From positions 124,001-188,000 of the forward strand of contig NZ_CABPSQ010000008.1 in the NCBI RefSeq assembly GCF_902459775.1: DNA of 64,000 bases, written 5' to 3'. The notes below the pieces were generated by a model. It did no database searches, had not been told where the DNA came from, and saw nothing but the letters and a program-made list of their open reading frames with translations. A program made the position numbers and the translations under genes. Shown here piece by piece: positions 19,028 through 29,890 of this stretch. Origin of the DNA: Pandoraea captiosa (GTDB taxonomy: Bacteria; Pseudomonadota; Gammaproteobacteria; Burkholderiales; Burkholderiaceae). The stretch's first letter is position 1. Every line of letters begins with the position of its first letter.

Positions 19028-19492
19028 ATGACCAACGCAGCCCATGATCTTCCCGACACCGGCGACCGTCAAAACGGCGCCGTGCATGTGTTTGTCTACG
19101 GCACCCTTCGGGCGGGCGAAATCAACGACATGATGCGCGCAGCCGAACGCCACGGCATTGGCGCGCCCGTATACATCGGCACATGCACGGTGGGCGGGCG
19201 GCTATACGACTTCGGCAGCTACCCCGGCATGGTGCCCGGTGTGGAGGCGTCGGTCACGGGCGACGTCTATCGAATTCCGGCGGCGCTGATCCCCGTGCTC
19301 GATGAAATCGAGGCGGTCTATCCCGGTGAGGCGGGGTTGTTCGTTCGGGAGGTGCACGACGTTGCGTGCGAAGGCGCGACGTACCCGTGCATCGTCTACC
19401 CGGTGAGCGCCTCTGCCGTGAGCCACTTGCCCCAGATTCCGGGCGGTGACTGGGTCGCGTATCGCCGTGCCCGGGAGGCGAGTGCCGCCTGA
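19028..19492 (+). CDS. Gamma-glutamylcyclotransferase-like (AIG2/GGCT fold) protein
   Basis: A 154-residue cytoplasmic protein with the GGCT-like signature VFVYGTLRAGEIN near residues 22-34. GRLYDFGSYPGMVPG follows, then VLDEIEAVYPGEAGLF, which contains the candidate catalytic glutamate, and YPCIVYPV. Family members cyclise gamma-glutamyl amino acids to 5-oxoproline or remove gamma-glutamyl-amine adducts; the substrate here cannot be told. No Shine-Dalgarno sequence is evident. It is divergent from the AraC regulator across 73 bp, so regulation by that protein is possible but unproven. Confidence 0.82.
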   Translation: MTNAAHDLPDTGDRQNGAVHVFVYGTLRAGEINDMMRAAERHGIGAPVYIGTCTVGGRLYDFGSYPGMVPGVEASVTGDVYRIPAALIPVLDEIEAVYPGEAGLFVREVHDVACEGATYPCIVYPVSASAVSHLPQIPGGDWVAYRRAREASAA

Positions 19493-19612
19493 GCGCAACC
19501 TGATCGGGCGATGGCCGCGATGTCCGATTATGACCAGCGCTGACTGCGTCGATGTGGGAGGATTCGCACATCCCGATGCTTTCAGGACGTCGTCTGCGCC
19601 GTCCTTCCGACC

Positions 19613-20524
19613 ATGCGTTCATCCGATATCGCCCGCTTGCTCACGCTCTCCGCTATCTGGGGAGCGAGCTTTCTTTTCATGCGCATCATCGTGCCTGCGC
19701 TCGGGCCGTTGCCCACGGCGTTCTTTCGCGTCACGTTAGGCGCCATCGGTCTGGCAGTCATTCTGCTCGCGATGCGCGTTCGTTGGGAGTTCAAAGGGCT
19801 GCTGGGGGCGTCGATGCTGCTCGGTGTCATCAACTCCGGCATCCCGTTCGTGATGTACTGCCTCGCCGCGCGGGTGCTGCCGGCCGGGTACTCGGCCATT
19901 CTCAACGCGACCACGCCATTGATGGGTGTCGTCATCGGAACGCTGTTTTTCCGTGAACGTCTGACGAGTGCCAAGAGCTGGGGCGTAGTGCTCGGTTTGG
20001 TCGGCGTGGCGGTGCTCACGCGCACCGGACCGGTCACCATGTCGGCGCCCGTGGTGATGGGCGCGCTTGCCTGTCTGGTCGCCACGTCCTGCTACGGTCT
20101 GGCCGGCTATCTCACCAAGCGCTGGATCACCGAGCGGGGCGGTCTCGATGCCAAGCTCGTTGCGTTCGGAAGCCAGTTGGGCGCGTCGGTCGTACTGCTG
20201 CCGTTTTTCGGCTACGTATCGGCCACGTCCGGCATTCCCGGCCCTGCGACCGGCGGGGTATGGGCGGCGATGGCGGCGCTCGGCTTTTTGTGCAGCGCGC
20301 TCGCCTATATGTTGTTCTTCCGATTGATCGCCGATCTCGGGCCGCTGCGCTCGCTGACCGTCACCTTCCTGATCCCGCCGTTCGGCGTACTGTGGGGCGC
20401 GTTGTTCCTGAATGAAGCGGTCACGATGGCGCACGTCTTCGGTGGATGCTTCATCGCACTGGCGGTCTGGCTCGTGTGCAAGCCGCCGAAGGTCGCGCCC
20501 TCCACCAGCGGCGCGGCCTCGTAG
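19613..20524 (+). CDS. DMT-family permease (EamA domains)
   Basis: Inner-membrane protein of 303 residues with ten predicted helices arranged as two EamA repeats. The first begins LLTLSAIWGASFLFMRIIVP; the second includes SALAYMLFFRLIADLGPLRS and VTFLIPPFGVLWGALFLNE, the usual end of the second repeat. Members export amino acids, metabolites or drugs; the substrate is not predictable from sequence. A strong terminator follows. Confidence 0.88.
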   Translation: MRSSDIARLLTLSAIWGASFLFMRIIVPALGPLPTAFFRVTLGAIGLAVILLAMRVRWEFKGLLGASMLLGVINSGIPFVMYCLAARVLPAGYSAILNATTPLMGVVIGTLFFRERLTSAKSWGVVLGLVGVAVLTRTGPVTMSAPVVMGALACLVATSCYGLAGYLTKRWITERGGLDAKLVAFGSQLGASVVLLPFFGYVSATSGIPGPATGGVWAAMAALGFLCSALAYMLFFRLIADLGPLRSLTVTFLIPPFGVLWGALFLNEAVTMAHVFGGCFIALAVWLVCKPPKVAPSTSGAAS

Positions 20525-20589
20525 CGATAGCCGACTGTGTGCGCCGACGCTTCCGGGCGGCGCGCACCGACCCCTCTGCGCCCTCTGTG

Positions 20590-20621
20590 AGGCCGATGAC
20601 CGATGTCATCGGCCTTTTTTT
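20590..20621 (+). terminator. Rho-independent terminator after the DMT permease gene
   Basis: AGGCCGATGAC pairs with GTCATCGGCCT around a CGAT loop, followed by a run of seven T residues. It lies about 65 bp after the stop codon. Confidence 0.92.
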
Positions 20622-20655
20622 CATGATGTGGAATGTCTTTGCGATCCGTAAAAAT

Positions 20656-20681
20656 TTGCGCTGCTCGGCACAACGGCGCAA
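20656..20681. promoter_or_regulatory. Inverted repeat upstream of aceA (candidate operator)
   Basis: TTGCGC and GCGCAA are perfect 6-bp arms separated by 14 bp, flanked by A/T tracts, about 105 bp before the candidate -35 of aceA. The spacing suits an upstream activator or a dimeric repressor; the protein is unknown. Confidence 0.35.
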
Positions 20682-20785
20682 TTTCAGGAAGGGAAATTAC
20701 ATTTCACATCAAGAAAATATTTTTATAAGTATTTGAATTTAAACGTCAAAAAACTTTCATCTACACCCTGATTCGTTCTGTTGCG

Positions 20786-20815
20786 TTGCGTGAGAAATCC
20801 CTAAACTCTTATACA
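20786..20815 (+). promoter_or_regulatory. Candidate sigma-70 promoter of aceA
   Basis: TTGCGT at 20786-20791 and TATACA at 20810-20815 are separated by 18 bp. The predicted start near 20822 leaves a leader of about 100 nt. Confidence 0.45.
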
Positions 20816-20841
20816 AGACCTGCCGATTTGGAGACGCAAAA

Positions 20842-20855
20842 TGCGGTCAACCGCA
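20842..20855. promoter_or_regulatory. Inverted repeat in the aceA leader
   Basis: TGCGGT-CA-ACCGCA is a perfect 6-bp palindrome with a 2-bp centre. It lies just downstream of the predicted aceA transcription start, a position suited to a repressor. Confidence 0.35.
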
Positions 20856-20925
20856 GCGGCGACGATCCCACGGCAGCAAAGAGTCACCCCTTTTTATTTG
20901 TATCGAGAAACCAGGAGAGATCATC

Positions 20926-22248
<1,323 letters not shown>

Positions 22249-22416
22249 CAGGGCTGAGGGAGGGCGCGACGCGCCCACAGGCCGGCGATGCGCGTGGGGG
22301 CACGTCGTCGGCACGTGGGAGGTGTCGTGTTCGGACCGCGCGTCCGGCTTATCCGGCCGGGGCAGCCCTGACGGCGTTCCCGTCGCGGTGAGGGTTGCGT
22401 TGCACGCCTGAACGAG

Positions 22417-22456
22417 AAAAGGCCCGCGAGCTTATCCGGCTCGTGGGCCTTTTTTC
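22417..22456. terminator. Bidirectional terminator between aceA and the usp gene
   Basis: AAAGGCCCGCGAGC pairs with GCTCGTGGGCCTTT (one wobble) around a 7-nt loop. Six T residues follow on the plus strand and TTTTC on the minus strand, so it can serve both aceA and the convergent usp gene. The 168 bp between the aceA stop and this hairpin hold nothing I recognise. Confidence 0.88.
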
Positions 22457-22534
22457 ATGTGCGGCCAACGGTTTTTTCGGCACGATGCGCGCGTTGTCGC
22501 GGCCACCGCGTACCGACTCCACGCTCGCTCGGTG

Positions 22535-22972
22535 TCACCGATAGACGAGCACCGGGATCTTGGAGTGCACCAGAACGCGTTGTGTCTCACTGCCGAGCAG
22601 CAAGCTGGTAAGGCCGCGTCGACCATGGGATGCCATCAGGATGACGTCGCAGCCGTGGCGCTCGGCGGCATCGATGATGCCCAGATACGGCGCAGGAAAG
22701 GTGGAACTGTCACGCTCGAAAGGCACACCCGCTGCGGCAGCGGCCTTCGCCAGTTCGTCCAGATGCGCGCAAGCTTCTTCGGCAATCCGTTCGCTGAACG
22801 TGGCCGGTGCTTCGAGCACATATTCGCTGAACGGGGAGTAAGGGTACTCGGCAAGACAACAATAGCCGGTGACTCTGGCATTGAGGGCACGCGCCAATTC
22901 CAGTCCACCCGTGACGGCTTTTTCGGAGAGTTCCGAGCCGTCGGTCGGAATGAGGATGTGGGTAAACAACAT
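22535..22972 (-). CDS. Universal stress protein (UspA family)
   Basis: A single-domain Usp of 145 residues. The N-terminus LFTHILIPTDGSELSEKAV provides the adenine-binding aspartate. The C-terminal ATP-binding loop is ASHGRRGLTSLLLGS, where the first glycine of the G-2X-G-9X-G(S/T) motif is alanine, a common variant. Usp proteins aid survival under starvation and redox stress. I chose the ATG at 22972 (GGGAGG four nt upstream) over an opening at 23011. It lies between aceA and a LysR regulator; a link to the glyoxylate genes is only positional. Confidence 0.9.
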   Translation of the reverse strand: MLFTHILIPTDGSELSEKAVTGGLELARALNARVTGYCCLAEYPYSPFSEYVLEAPATFSERIAEEACAHLDELAKAAAAAGVPFERDSSTFPAPYLGIIDAAERHGCDVILMASHGRRGLTSLLLGSETQRVLVHSKIPVLVYR

Positions 22973-23344
22973 ATGACCTCCCGCAGTTGGCGTTGCTGAA
23001 CACGCGTTCACAGGCTCGCGCAGGTATCACGGTCTTGCACCCGGTCCGCGCTATGCTGCTCGCGCTGCCATCGGTGCATCCGAATATCCATGGCATCGCC
23101 CGCGAACCTCTCGCTTCGATTCTATGGCTTCGGCGCGCTGCAACAACAGGGGCAAACCCGACATGGGCGCGTACCCTTCGCTGTGTTGTCGCCGAAGTCC
23201 TCCGTCAGGCCCAAAGCCGGTGCATCGGCATGCTGTGGATTTGCGTGTGCGCGTGCTAGTCGTGTCGTCCGGTCGTGCCGTCCTCGATGGTAAGACGCGC
23301 CTTCGGTGACAATCGTTCCTGTGGGCGCGCAGCGCCGGCGTGCG
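22973..23344. other. Intergenic region between the usp and LysR genes
   Basis: About 370 bp with no supported gene. Short frames on both strands read as Arg/Cys-rich noise. It must hold the promoter of the minus-strand usp gene, but I see no clear -35/-10 pair and no terminator for the LysR gene. Confidence 0.4.
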
Positions 23345-24286
23345 TCACAACGACGCGGGGGTCGCCGCGCCATCCGGCATATCGTCCTGCCAATACGCCG
23401 AGCTGCTGTAGTGATGCTTGAGGTGGTCGATGAACAGACGCACACGCAGCGGCAAATGCCGACGTTGTGCAAAGACGGCGTGAATACCGATGGGCGGGGC
23501 GGCGAACGCATCCAGCACGGTGACCAGACGACCGGCGCGAATATCGTCGCCGACTTCCCACCAGGAGCGCCATGCCAGTCCGTAGCCGTCCAGACACCAG
23601 TCGTGCAGAACGGCGCCGTCGGTACATTCCATCGTGCCGTTCACGCGGATGGTGACGACCTTGCCATCCTGCGCGAAGGTCCAGCCGCGTTGCTGGTTGG
23701 CGGTCGAGCCGAAGGCGAGGCAGTTGTGGCGGGCCAGCGCCTCCAGCGATTCGGGACGCCCGTGCTTTGCCAGATAGGCGGGGGCCGCCACGCAGACGCG
23801 CCGGTTATCCCCCAGCCGCACCGATACGAGACTGGAGTCGGGCAATTCGCCGAGTCGAATGGCGCAGTCGAAGCCCTCGTTGACCAGATCTACCAGCCGG
23901 TCGGAGAGATCGAGTGTCGCGCTCACATCCGGATGCGCTTCGATGAACAGCGGCAGCAGGGGAGCCACGTGCCGCCGTCCGAACCCGGCCGGGGCCGAGA
24001 GCCGGAGGTGGCCGCTGGCCTTCACGCCACCGGCCGACACGGCAGCTTCTGCGTTGTGCATGTCGTTGAGAATCCGCTGGCACTCCTCCAGAAACGCCGA
24101 TCCTTCGAACGTGAGCGTGACGCGGCGGGTCGTGCGCACGAGCAACTTGACGCCCAGCCGGTACTCCAGCGCGTCGATACGTCGCCCGATGACAGCCGGT
24201 GCCACGCCTTCGAGCGTGGCTGCCGCCGACAGGCTGCCTTTGGCAGCGACAGCGACGAAGGTTTCGATTTGTTTGAAGCGGTCCAT
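23345..24286 (-). CDS. LysR-family transcriptional regulator
   Basis: LTTR of 313 residues. The N-terminal winged HTH is FKQIETFVAVAAKGSLSAAA and onward (3-62), with IDALEYRLGVKLLVRTTRRV in the wing and linker. The C-terminal periplasmic-binding-like effector domain (about 90-300) includes SAPAGFGRRHVAPLLPLFI and LFIDHLKHHY. It is divergent from aceB with 265 bp between the starts, the classic layout of an LTTR and its target. That it controls aceB, and perhaps aceA, is inference. The short Ala/Ser-rich C-terminus is unremarkable. Confidence 0.93.
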   Translation of the reverse strand: MDRFKQIETFVAVAAKGSLSAAATLEGVAPAVIGRRIDALEYRLGVKLLVRTTRRVTLTFEGSAFLEECQRILNDMHNAEAAVSAGGVKASGHLRLSAPAGFGRRHVAPLLPLFIEAHPDVSATLDLSDRLVDLVNEGFDCAIRLGELPDSSLVSVRLGDNRRVCVAAPAYLAKHGRPESLEALARHNCLAFGSTANQQRGWTFAQDGKVVTIRVNGTMECTDGAVLHDWCLDGYGLAWRSWWEVGDDIRAGRLVTVLDAFAAPPIGIHAVFAQRRHLPLRVRLFIDHLKHHYSSSAYWQDDMPDGAATPASL

Positions 24287-24315
24287 GACGCGGATTATGT
24301 ACTAAAAAGTCATAG

Positions 24316-24341
24316 ATAAAGTGATTTTCATGCATCTTTAT
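24316..24341. promoter_or_regulatory. Candidate LysR-type operator between lysR and aceB
   Basis: ATAAAG-N14-CTTTAT with a central-right ATGCAT, in a distinctly AT-rich stretch (24299-24367) between divergent genes. It lies 30-55 bp from the LysR start, where LTTR autoregulatory sites usually lie. Confidence 0.35.
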
Positions 24342-24387
24342 GATGATTGGCTTCAATAATAAAATTGATCGTCAATGCTGCCGGACC

Positions 24388-24432
24388 CTGTTTCCTCTGT
24401 TTCCCCTGTTTCCCCTATGGTTCCTGTGGTTC
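24388..24432. repeat. Degenerate 9-bp tandem repeat upstream of aceB
   Basis: Five consecutive 9-mers: CTGTTTCCT, CTGTTTCCC, CTGTTTCCC, CTATGGTTC, CTGTGGTTC. The array is pyrimidine-rich on the plus strand and lies about 120-165 bp before the aceB start. Confidence 0.7.
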
Positions 24433-24551
24433 TAGGCATTGCCAGGAGTGCGCGCCTGACACACCCGACGAGGTGGCAGGCCCAGTGCAAAGCCCCTGAT
24501 GTCTTCCTTGCGGCGCACGCCTTATATAAATCAAGCTGTTGGAGATCCCTG

Positions 24552-26147
24552 ATGCCTTTGACTTTGCCCCCCGGCATGCAACTGCATGTCGACGCCGCCG
24601 ATATCCGTGCCGAATACGAAGCCATCCTGACGCCTGACGCGCTGGCTTTCCTCGCCAAGCTGCACCGCGCGTTCGAATCGCAGCGACAGACGCTGCTCGC
24701 CGCCCGTGAAGCTCGGGTCGCGCGACTGGACGCGGGTGAGGTGCCCGACTTTCTGCCGCAGACGCAGGCGATCCGCGATGGCGACTGGCGCATTGCGCCG
24801 CTGCCGCCGGCGCTGCAATGCCGCCGCGTGGAAATCACGGGGCCGGTCGAGCGCAAGATGATCATCAACGCGCTGAACTCGGGGGCGGACAGCTACATGA
24901 CCGACTTCGAGGACTCCAATACGCCGAATTGGCACAATCAGCTCCAGGGTCACATCAATGTGCGCGACGCGGTGCGCGGCACCATCAGTCTCGAACAAAA
25001 CGGTAAGCAGTACCGACTGAACGACAAGGTCGCCACGCTGATCGTGCGCCCGCGCGGCTGGCATCTGGACGAGAAGCATGTGAGCGTGGACGGCGTGCGC
25101 ATGTCGGGCAGCCTGTTCGACTTCGGTCTGCATTGCTTTCACAACGCCAAGGCATCGCTCGAGCGTGGCTTCGGCCCTTACTACTATTTGCCGAAGCTGG
25201 AGAGCCATCTCGAAGCGCGTCTGTGGAACGACGTGTTCGTGTTCGCACAGAACGAACTCGGCATTGCGCAAGGCACGATCAAGGCCACGGTGCTCGTCGA
25301 GACCATTCTCGCGGCATTCGAAATGGACGAGATCCTGTACGAACTGCGCGAACATAGTTCGGGCCTGAACGCCGGCCGTTGGGATTACATCTTCTCTTGC
25401 ATCAAGAAGTTCAAGGTCGACGCCGACTTCTGTCTGGCCGACCGCAGCCGCATCAACATGACGGTGCCGTTCATGCGCGCTTACGCACTGTTGCTCCTCA
25501 AGACGTGCCATCGCCGCAACGCGCCGGCCATCGGCGGCATGAGCGCGCTCATTCCCATCAAGCATGACCCGGAAGCCAACGAGAAGGCCATGGCCGGTAT
25601 TCGTGGCGACAAGGCGCGCGATGCGACCGACGGCTACGACGGCGGCTGGGTCGCGCATCCGGGGCTCGTGCCGGTGGCGATGGAAGAGTTCGTGAAGGTG
25701 CTGGGTGAGCGTCCGAACCAGATCGACAAGCAGCGCGACGACGTGAACATCAAAGGCCGTGATCTGCTCGAGTTCAAGCCGGAGGCGCCGATCACGGAAG
25801 CGGGGCTGCGCAACAACATCAACGTCGGCATCCACTATCTGGGGGCATGGCTAGCGGGCAACGGCTGCGTGCCCATCCACAATCTGATGGAAGATGCCGC
25901 CACGGCCGAAATTTCGCGCTCGCAGGTGTGGCAGTGGATTCGCTCGCCGAAGGGCAAGCTCGAAGATGGCCGCAAGGTCACCGCCGAGCTGGTGCGCGAG
26001 CTGATTCCGCAGGAGCTTGCCAACATCAAGGAACTCGTGGGGCAGGTGGCGCCGACGTACGACCGCGCGGCCGTGATCTTCGAGCAGATGAGCACGAGCG
26101 AGGATTTCGTCGATTTCCTCACGCTGCCGTTGTACGAAGAGGTCTAA
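24552..26147 (+). CDS. aceB: Malate synthase A
   Basis: Condenses glyoxylate with acetyl-CoA to malate, completing the glyoxylate shunt with AceA. It is 531 residues, as expected for isoform A. Characteristic stretches are NALNSGADSYMTDFEDSNTP near 110, LIVRPRGWHLDEKHV near 165 with the catalytic arginine, FVFAQNELGIAQGTIKATVL with LETILAAFEMDEI-type residues near 240-260, and GGWVAHPGLVPVA near 365. The ATG at 24552 (MPLTLPPGM) has GGAGAT 5 nt upstream; the frame is open for 59 more codons upstream but that stretch is the 9-bp repeat and shows no homology. Confidence 0.96.
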   Translation: MPLTLPPGMQLHVDAADIRAEYEAILTPDALAFLAKLHRAFESQRQTLLAAREARVARLDAGEVPDFLPQTQAIRDGDWRIAPLPPALQCRRVEITGPVERKMIINALNSGADSYMTDFEDSNTPNWHNQLQGHINVRDAVRGTISLEQNGKQYRLNDKVATLIVRPRGWHLDEKHVSVDGVRMSGSLFDFGLHCFHNAKASLERGFGPYYYLPKLESHLEARLWNDVFVFAQNELGIAQGTIKATVLVETILAAFEMDEILYELREHSSGLNAGRWDYIFSCIKKFKVDADFCLADRSRINMTVPFMRAYALLLLKTCHRRNAPAIGGMSALIPIKHDPEANEKAMAGIRGDKARDATDGYDGGWVAHPGLVPVAMEEFVKVLGERPNQIDKQRDDVNIKGRDLLEFKPEAPITEAGLRNNINVGIHYLGAWLAGNGCVPIHNLMEDAATAEISRSQVWQWIRSPKGKLEDGRKVTAELVRELIPQELANIKELVGQVAPTYDRAAVIFEQMSTSEDFVDFLTLPLYEEV

Positions 26148-26171
26148 TGGTCGGTTTGATGGCCGGTCTGA

Positions 26172-27455
<1,284 letters not shown>

Positions 27456-27500
27456 CGGGCGTGAGCGACGGGTCGCAAGCCGTTGCAGCGCTGATAAACA

Positions 27501-27540
27501 AAAACCCCTGCATCGACGACTGTCAGTGCAGGGGTTTTTT
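27501..27540. terminator. Bidirectional terminator between pip and rhlE
   Basis: AAAACCCCTGCA pairs with TGCAGGGGTTTT around a 14-nt loop, with T-runs on both strands. It lies between convergent genes and probably ends both transcripts. Confidence 0.92.
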
Positions 27541-27616
27541 GTGCGCCTTGGCGCGTGTCGTTTTGCGCGAGATCCGAGCGATTCAGATCTCGCCGACATT
27601 TGACCGCTCAGATGGC

Positions 27617-29455
27617 TTAGTCGCCGCGGCGCTTGTTGAAGCCGCCACCGTTGCCACCGGTGCTGCGGTTGCCGTAACCGCCACGATCCTGACGCTGGCC
27701 GTCGAAGCTGCGCGTGCCGCGATCCTGACGATAGCCGCCTTCGAACGAACGGCCGCCGCGGTCCTGGCGGTTGCCGTCGAACGGGCGCGGCGAACGACGC
27801 TCGAAGCGGTCCGTGGACGCGCCGGTCGAGAAGCCATTGCTCCCGCCATTGCCGCCATTGCCACCGTCGCGTTGCTGGTACCCGCCCTGATAGCCGCTGG
27901 ACTCACGACGTTCGAACGTACCGGCCGGCTTGTTGCCGCCAAAACGCTGACCGCCCTGATAGCCGCCATTGTCGCCACCATAACCACCGCTGCCCTGACG
28001 CGGGCCGCTGTTGCTCCAGCGACCACCGCCATTGCCACCGTTGCCACGATTGCCGTAGCCGCCGCGGCCCTGACCCGGGCGCTTGCCACCTGCACCCGCC
28101 TTCGGCGGCGAGCGGCGCGGCTCGAAACCGGCCACGACATTCACCGGCAGCGGCTGACGCGTATAACGTTCGATGCGACGCACGGCGCCGATTTCGGCGT
28201 GTGCCGCGAGGCTCACGGCCACGCCACGACGACCGGCACGGCCCGTACGGCCGATACGGTGGACGTAGTCTTCCGCAAACTTCGGCAAGTCATAGTTGAA
28301 CACGTGCGTGATGCCCGGCACGTCGATGCCGCGCGCGGCCACGTCGGTCGCCACGAGCACGCGAACACGGCGCTCGCGCAGGGCGCGCAGCGTACGGTTA
28401 CGCACGCCCTGCGGCATGTCGCCGTGAAGTGCTGCGCTGTCGAAACCGGCTTGTTCGAGTTGGTCGGCCAGCAGGTCTGCGTCGCGCTTGGTCGACGTGA
28501 ACACGATGGCCTGATCGAGCGAGTCGTTGCCGAGCAGGTGCGTGAGCAGACGATCCTTGTGGGCACGGTCGTCCACATAGTGCAGCGTTTGCTCGATGTT
28601 TTCGTTGGTGCGCTGGTCGTTGCTGCGCGTGATCTCGATGGTTTCCGGATCGCGAAGCAGGCGGCGCGTGATTTCGCCCATGCGGCCGTCGATCGTTGCC
28701 GAGAACAGCAGCGTCTGGCGCGTTTGCGGCGTGGCGTCGACGATGGTCTGAATGTCGTCGATGAAGCCCATGTCGAGCATGCGGTCGGCTTCGTCGAGCA
28801 CGAGCATCATCAACTGCGACAGATCGATCTTGCCGCTGGAGATGTGGTCGAGCAGACGGCCCGGCGTTGCCACGATGATTTCGGGTTGCTTGGCCAGCAT
28901 TTCGAGCTGACGCGGGTAGGGCATGCCGCCCAGAATGCTCACCGTGCGCAGACGGCGCAGTTGCTTGCCGTACGTATCGGCAGCGGTCGACACCTGTTGC
29001 GCCAGTTCACGCGTGGGCGTGAGCACGAGCAGCAGCGGTTGCGCTGCAACGCGACGAACGCGCTGGCCCTTGCGCGGCTTTTCGCCCGGGGCGGCCGGTT
29101 GATTGCGCGGGTGTGCGGCCGGCGCACGATTGTTCAGCTCGCCCTTGGCCTGCATTTCTGCGAAGCGGTGGATGGCGGGCAACATGAAGGCGGCGGTCTT
29201 GCCGGAGCCCGTCGGGCTCGACACGAGCAGATCACGACCGGCGAGCGCGGCGGGAATCGCGCGCTGCTGCACGGGCGTCGGGTGCGTGTAACCGGCGGTG
29301 GTCAGTGCTGCGAGAATGGCTTCGTTCAGGCCGAGTTCGGCGAACGTGGGCTTGCCGTCGTCGTCGCTGGCGACTTCAACGATGGGCTTTTCGTTTTCTT
29401 CGGACGAAGGAAAATACGTCTGCGCGATGGCAGACAGCTTGGAGTGCTGTTCCAT
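27617..29455 (-). CDS. rhlE: DEAD-box RNA helicase of RhlE type with a glycine-rich tail
   Basis: RNA-dependent ATPase of 612 residues that remodels ribosomal or messenger RNA, often in the cold. Motifs in order: Q-motif region (FAELGLNEAILAALTTAGY, PTPVQQRAIP), Walker A SSPTGSGKTAAFMLP near 80, PGRLLDHI, DEAD in LVLDEADRMLDMGF near 215, FSATIDGRMG, VLVATDVAARGIDVPG and HRIGRTGRAGRRG. From about residue 440 the tail is almost pure Gly/Asn/Arg/Gln/Ser with RGG-, GGYQGG- and RQDRGG-type repeats, longer than in E. coli RhlE (454 residues). The ATG MEQHSKLSA has GAGGA 4-5 nt upstream. Confidence 0.93.
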   Translation of the reverse strand: MEQHSKLSAIAQTYFPSSEENEKPIVEVASDDDGKPTFAELGLNEAILAALTTAGYTHPTPVQQRAIPAALAGRDLLVSSPTGSGKTAAFMLPAIHRFAEMQAKGELNNRAPAAHPRNQPAAPGEKPRKGQRVRRVAAQPLLLVLTPTRELAQQVSTAADTYGKQLRRLRTVSILGGMPYPRQLEMLAKQPEIIVATPGRLLDHISSGKIDLSQLMMLVLDEADRMLDMGFIDDIQTIVDATPQTRQTLLFSATIDGRMGEITRRLLRDPETIEITRSNDQRTNENIEQTLHYVDDRAHKDRLLTHLLGNDSLDQAIVFTSTKRDADLLADQLEQAGFDSAALHGDMPQGVRNRTLRALRERRVRVLVATDVAARGIDVPGITHVFNYDLPKFAEDYVHRIGRTGRAGRRGVAVSLAAHAEIGAVRRIERYTRQPLPVNVVAGFEPRRSPPKAGAGGKRPGQGRGGYGNRGNGGNGGGRWSNSGPRQGSGGYGGDNGGYQGGQRFGGNKPAGTFERRESSGYQGGYQQRDGGNGGNGGSNGFSTGASTDRFERRSPRPFDGNRQDRGGRSFEGGYRQDRGTRSFDGQRQDRGGYGNRSTGGNGGGFNKRRGD

Positions 29456-29890
29456 GAATCCTCTTGCGGATTGTAAGGTTATGTCGGGGCGTTGGCGCCA
29501 ATCGGCAAACCCAATTCGTCGCAAGCAGGAAGCAAATCGCGGATGGGGCAGAAAGCGGATCGAAATCCGTATCGTAAGCCAGGGGACGGTGGCGGGTCGT
29601 TCCTAAGAACGCCAGTACCGGCAAGAACTACAGCGGCTTATCACAGGATTGGGGCAAAACGCGGTTTTTCGTCGCCAGACGGGAATTACGTTGGGTCCCG
29701 CGAGGCGAAGCGCGCATTATATACCCATTTTTTGGAAAATGCACGTTCGGATTTGCACGGAGTGAAGAAGCCTTGCTGGGCGGTGATTTGCTGTGGGTGT
29801 GCGGCGCTGGTGCCGCCTGGATTTGAGAGATGCCTTGCGCACATGCGATCTCGCTAGGTCGCGCGCCGCGCGCCCGATTACAATAGCGCC
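29456..29890. other. Intergenic region between rhlE and tsaB
   Basis: A 435-bp divergent region without a supported gene. The right half should hold the tsaB promoter, not clearly recognised; a TATAAT for rhlE lies at 29716-29721, which leaves a long rhlE leader across 29456-29709. Confidence 0.45.
29716..29721 (-). promoter_or_regulatory. Candidate -10 element for rhlE
   Basis: Minus strand reads TATAAT directly after GGGTA; the -35 region 17 bp upstream is only a weak match. A start near 29709 would give rhlE an unusually long leader of about 255 nt. Confidence 0.4.

Larger units (their letters stand above)
20622..20925. other. AT-rich regulatory region upstream of aceA
   Basis: Unusually AT-rich for this chromosome, especially 20640-20760, with poly-A and poly-T tracts. 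It carries an inverted repeat TTGCGC-N14-GCGCAA (20656-20681), a likely sigma-70 promoter, and TGCGGT-CA-ACCGCA (20842-20855). No gene is seen in it. Confidence 0.6.

Noticed and set aside
22987-23259. Short plus-strand frames between the usp and LysR genes
   Set aside because: Cys/Arg-rich noise without codon bias or ribosome binding site.
27461-29476. A 671-codon plus-strand frame opposite rhlE
   Set aside because: Shadow of the helicase; Ala/Thr/Arg repeats only mirror the glycine-rich tail.
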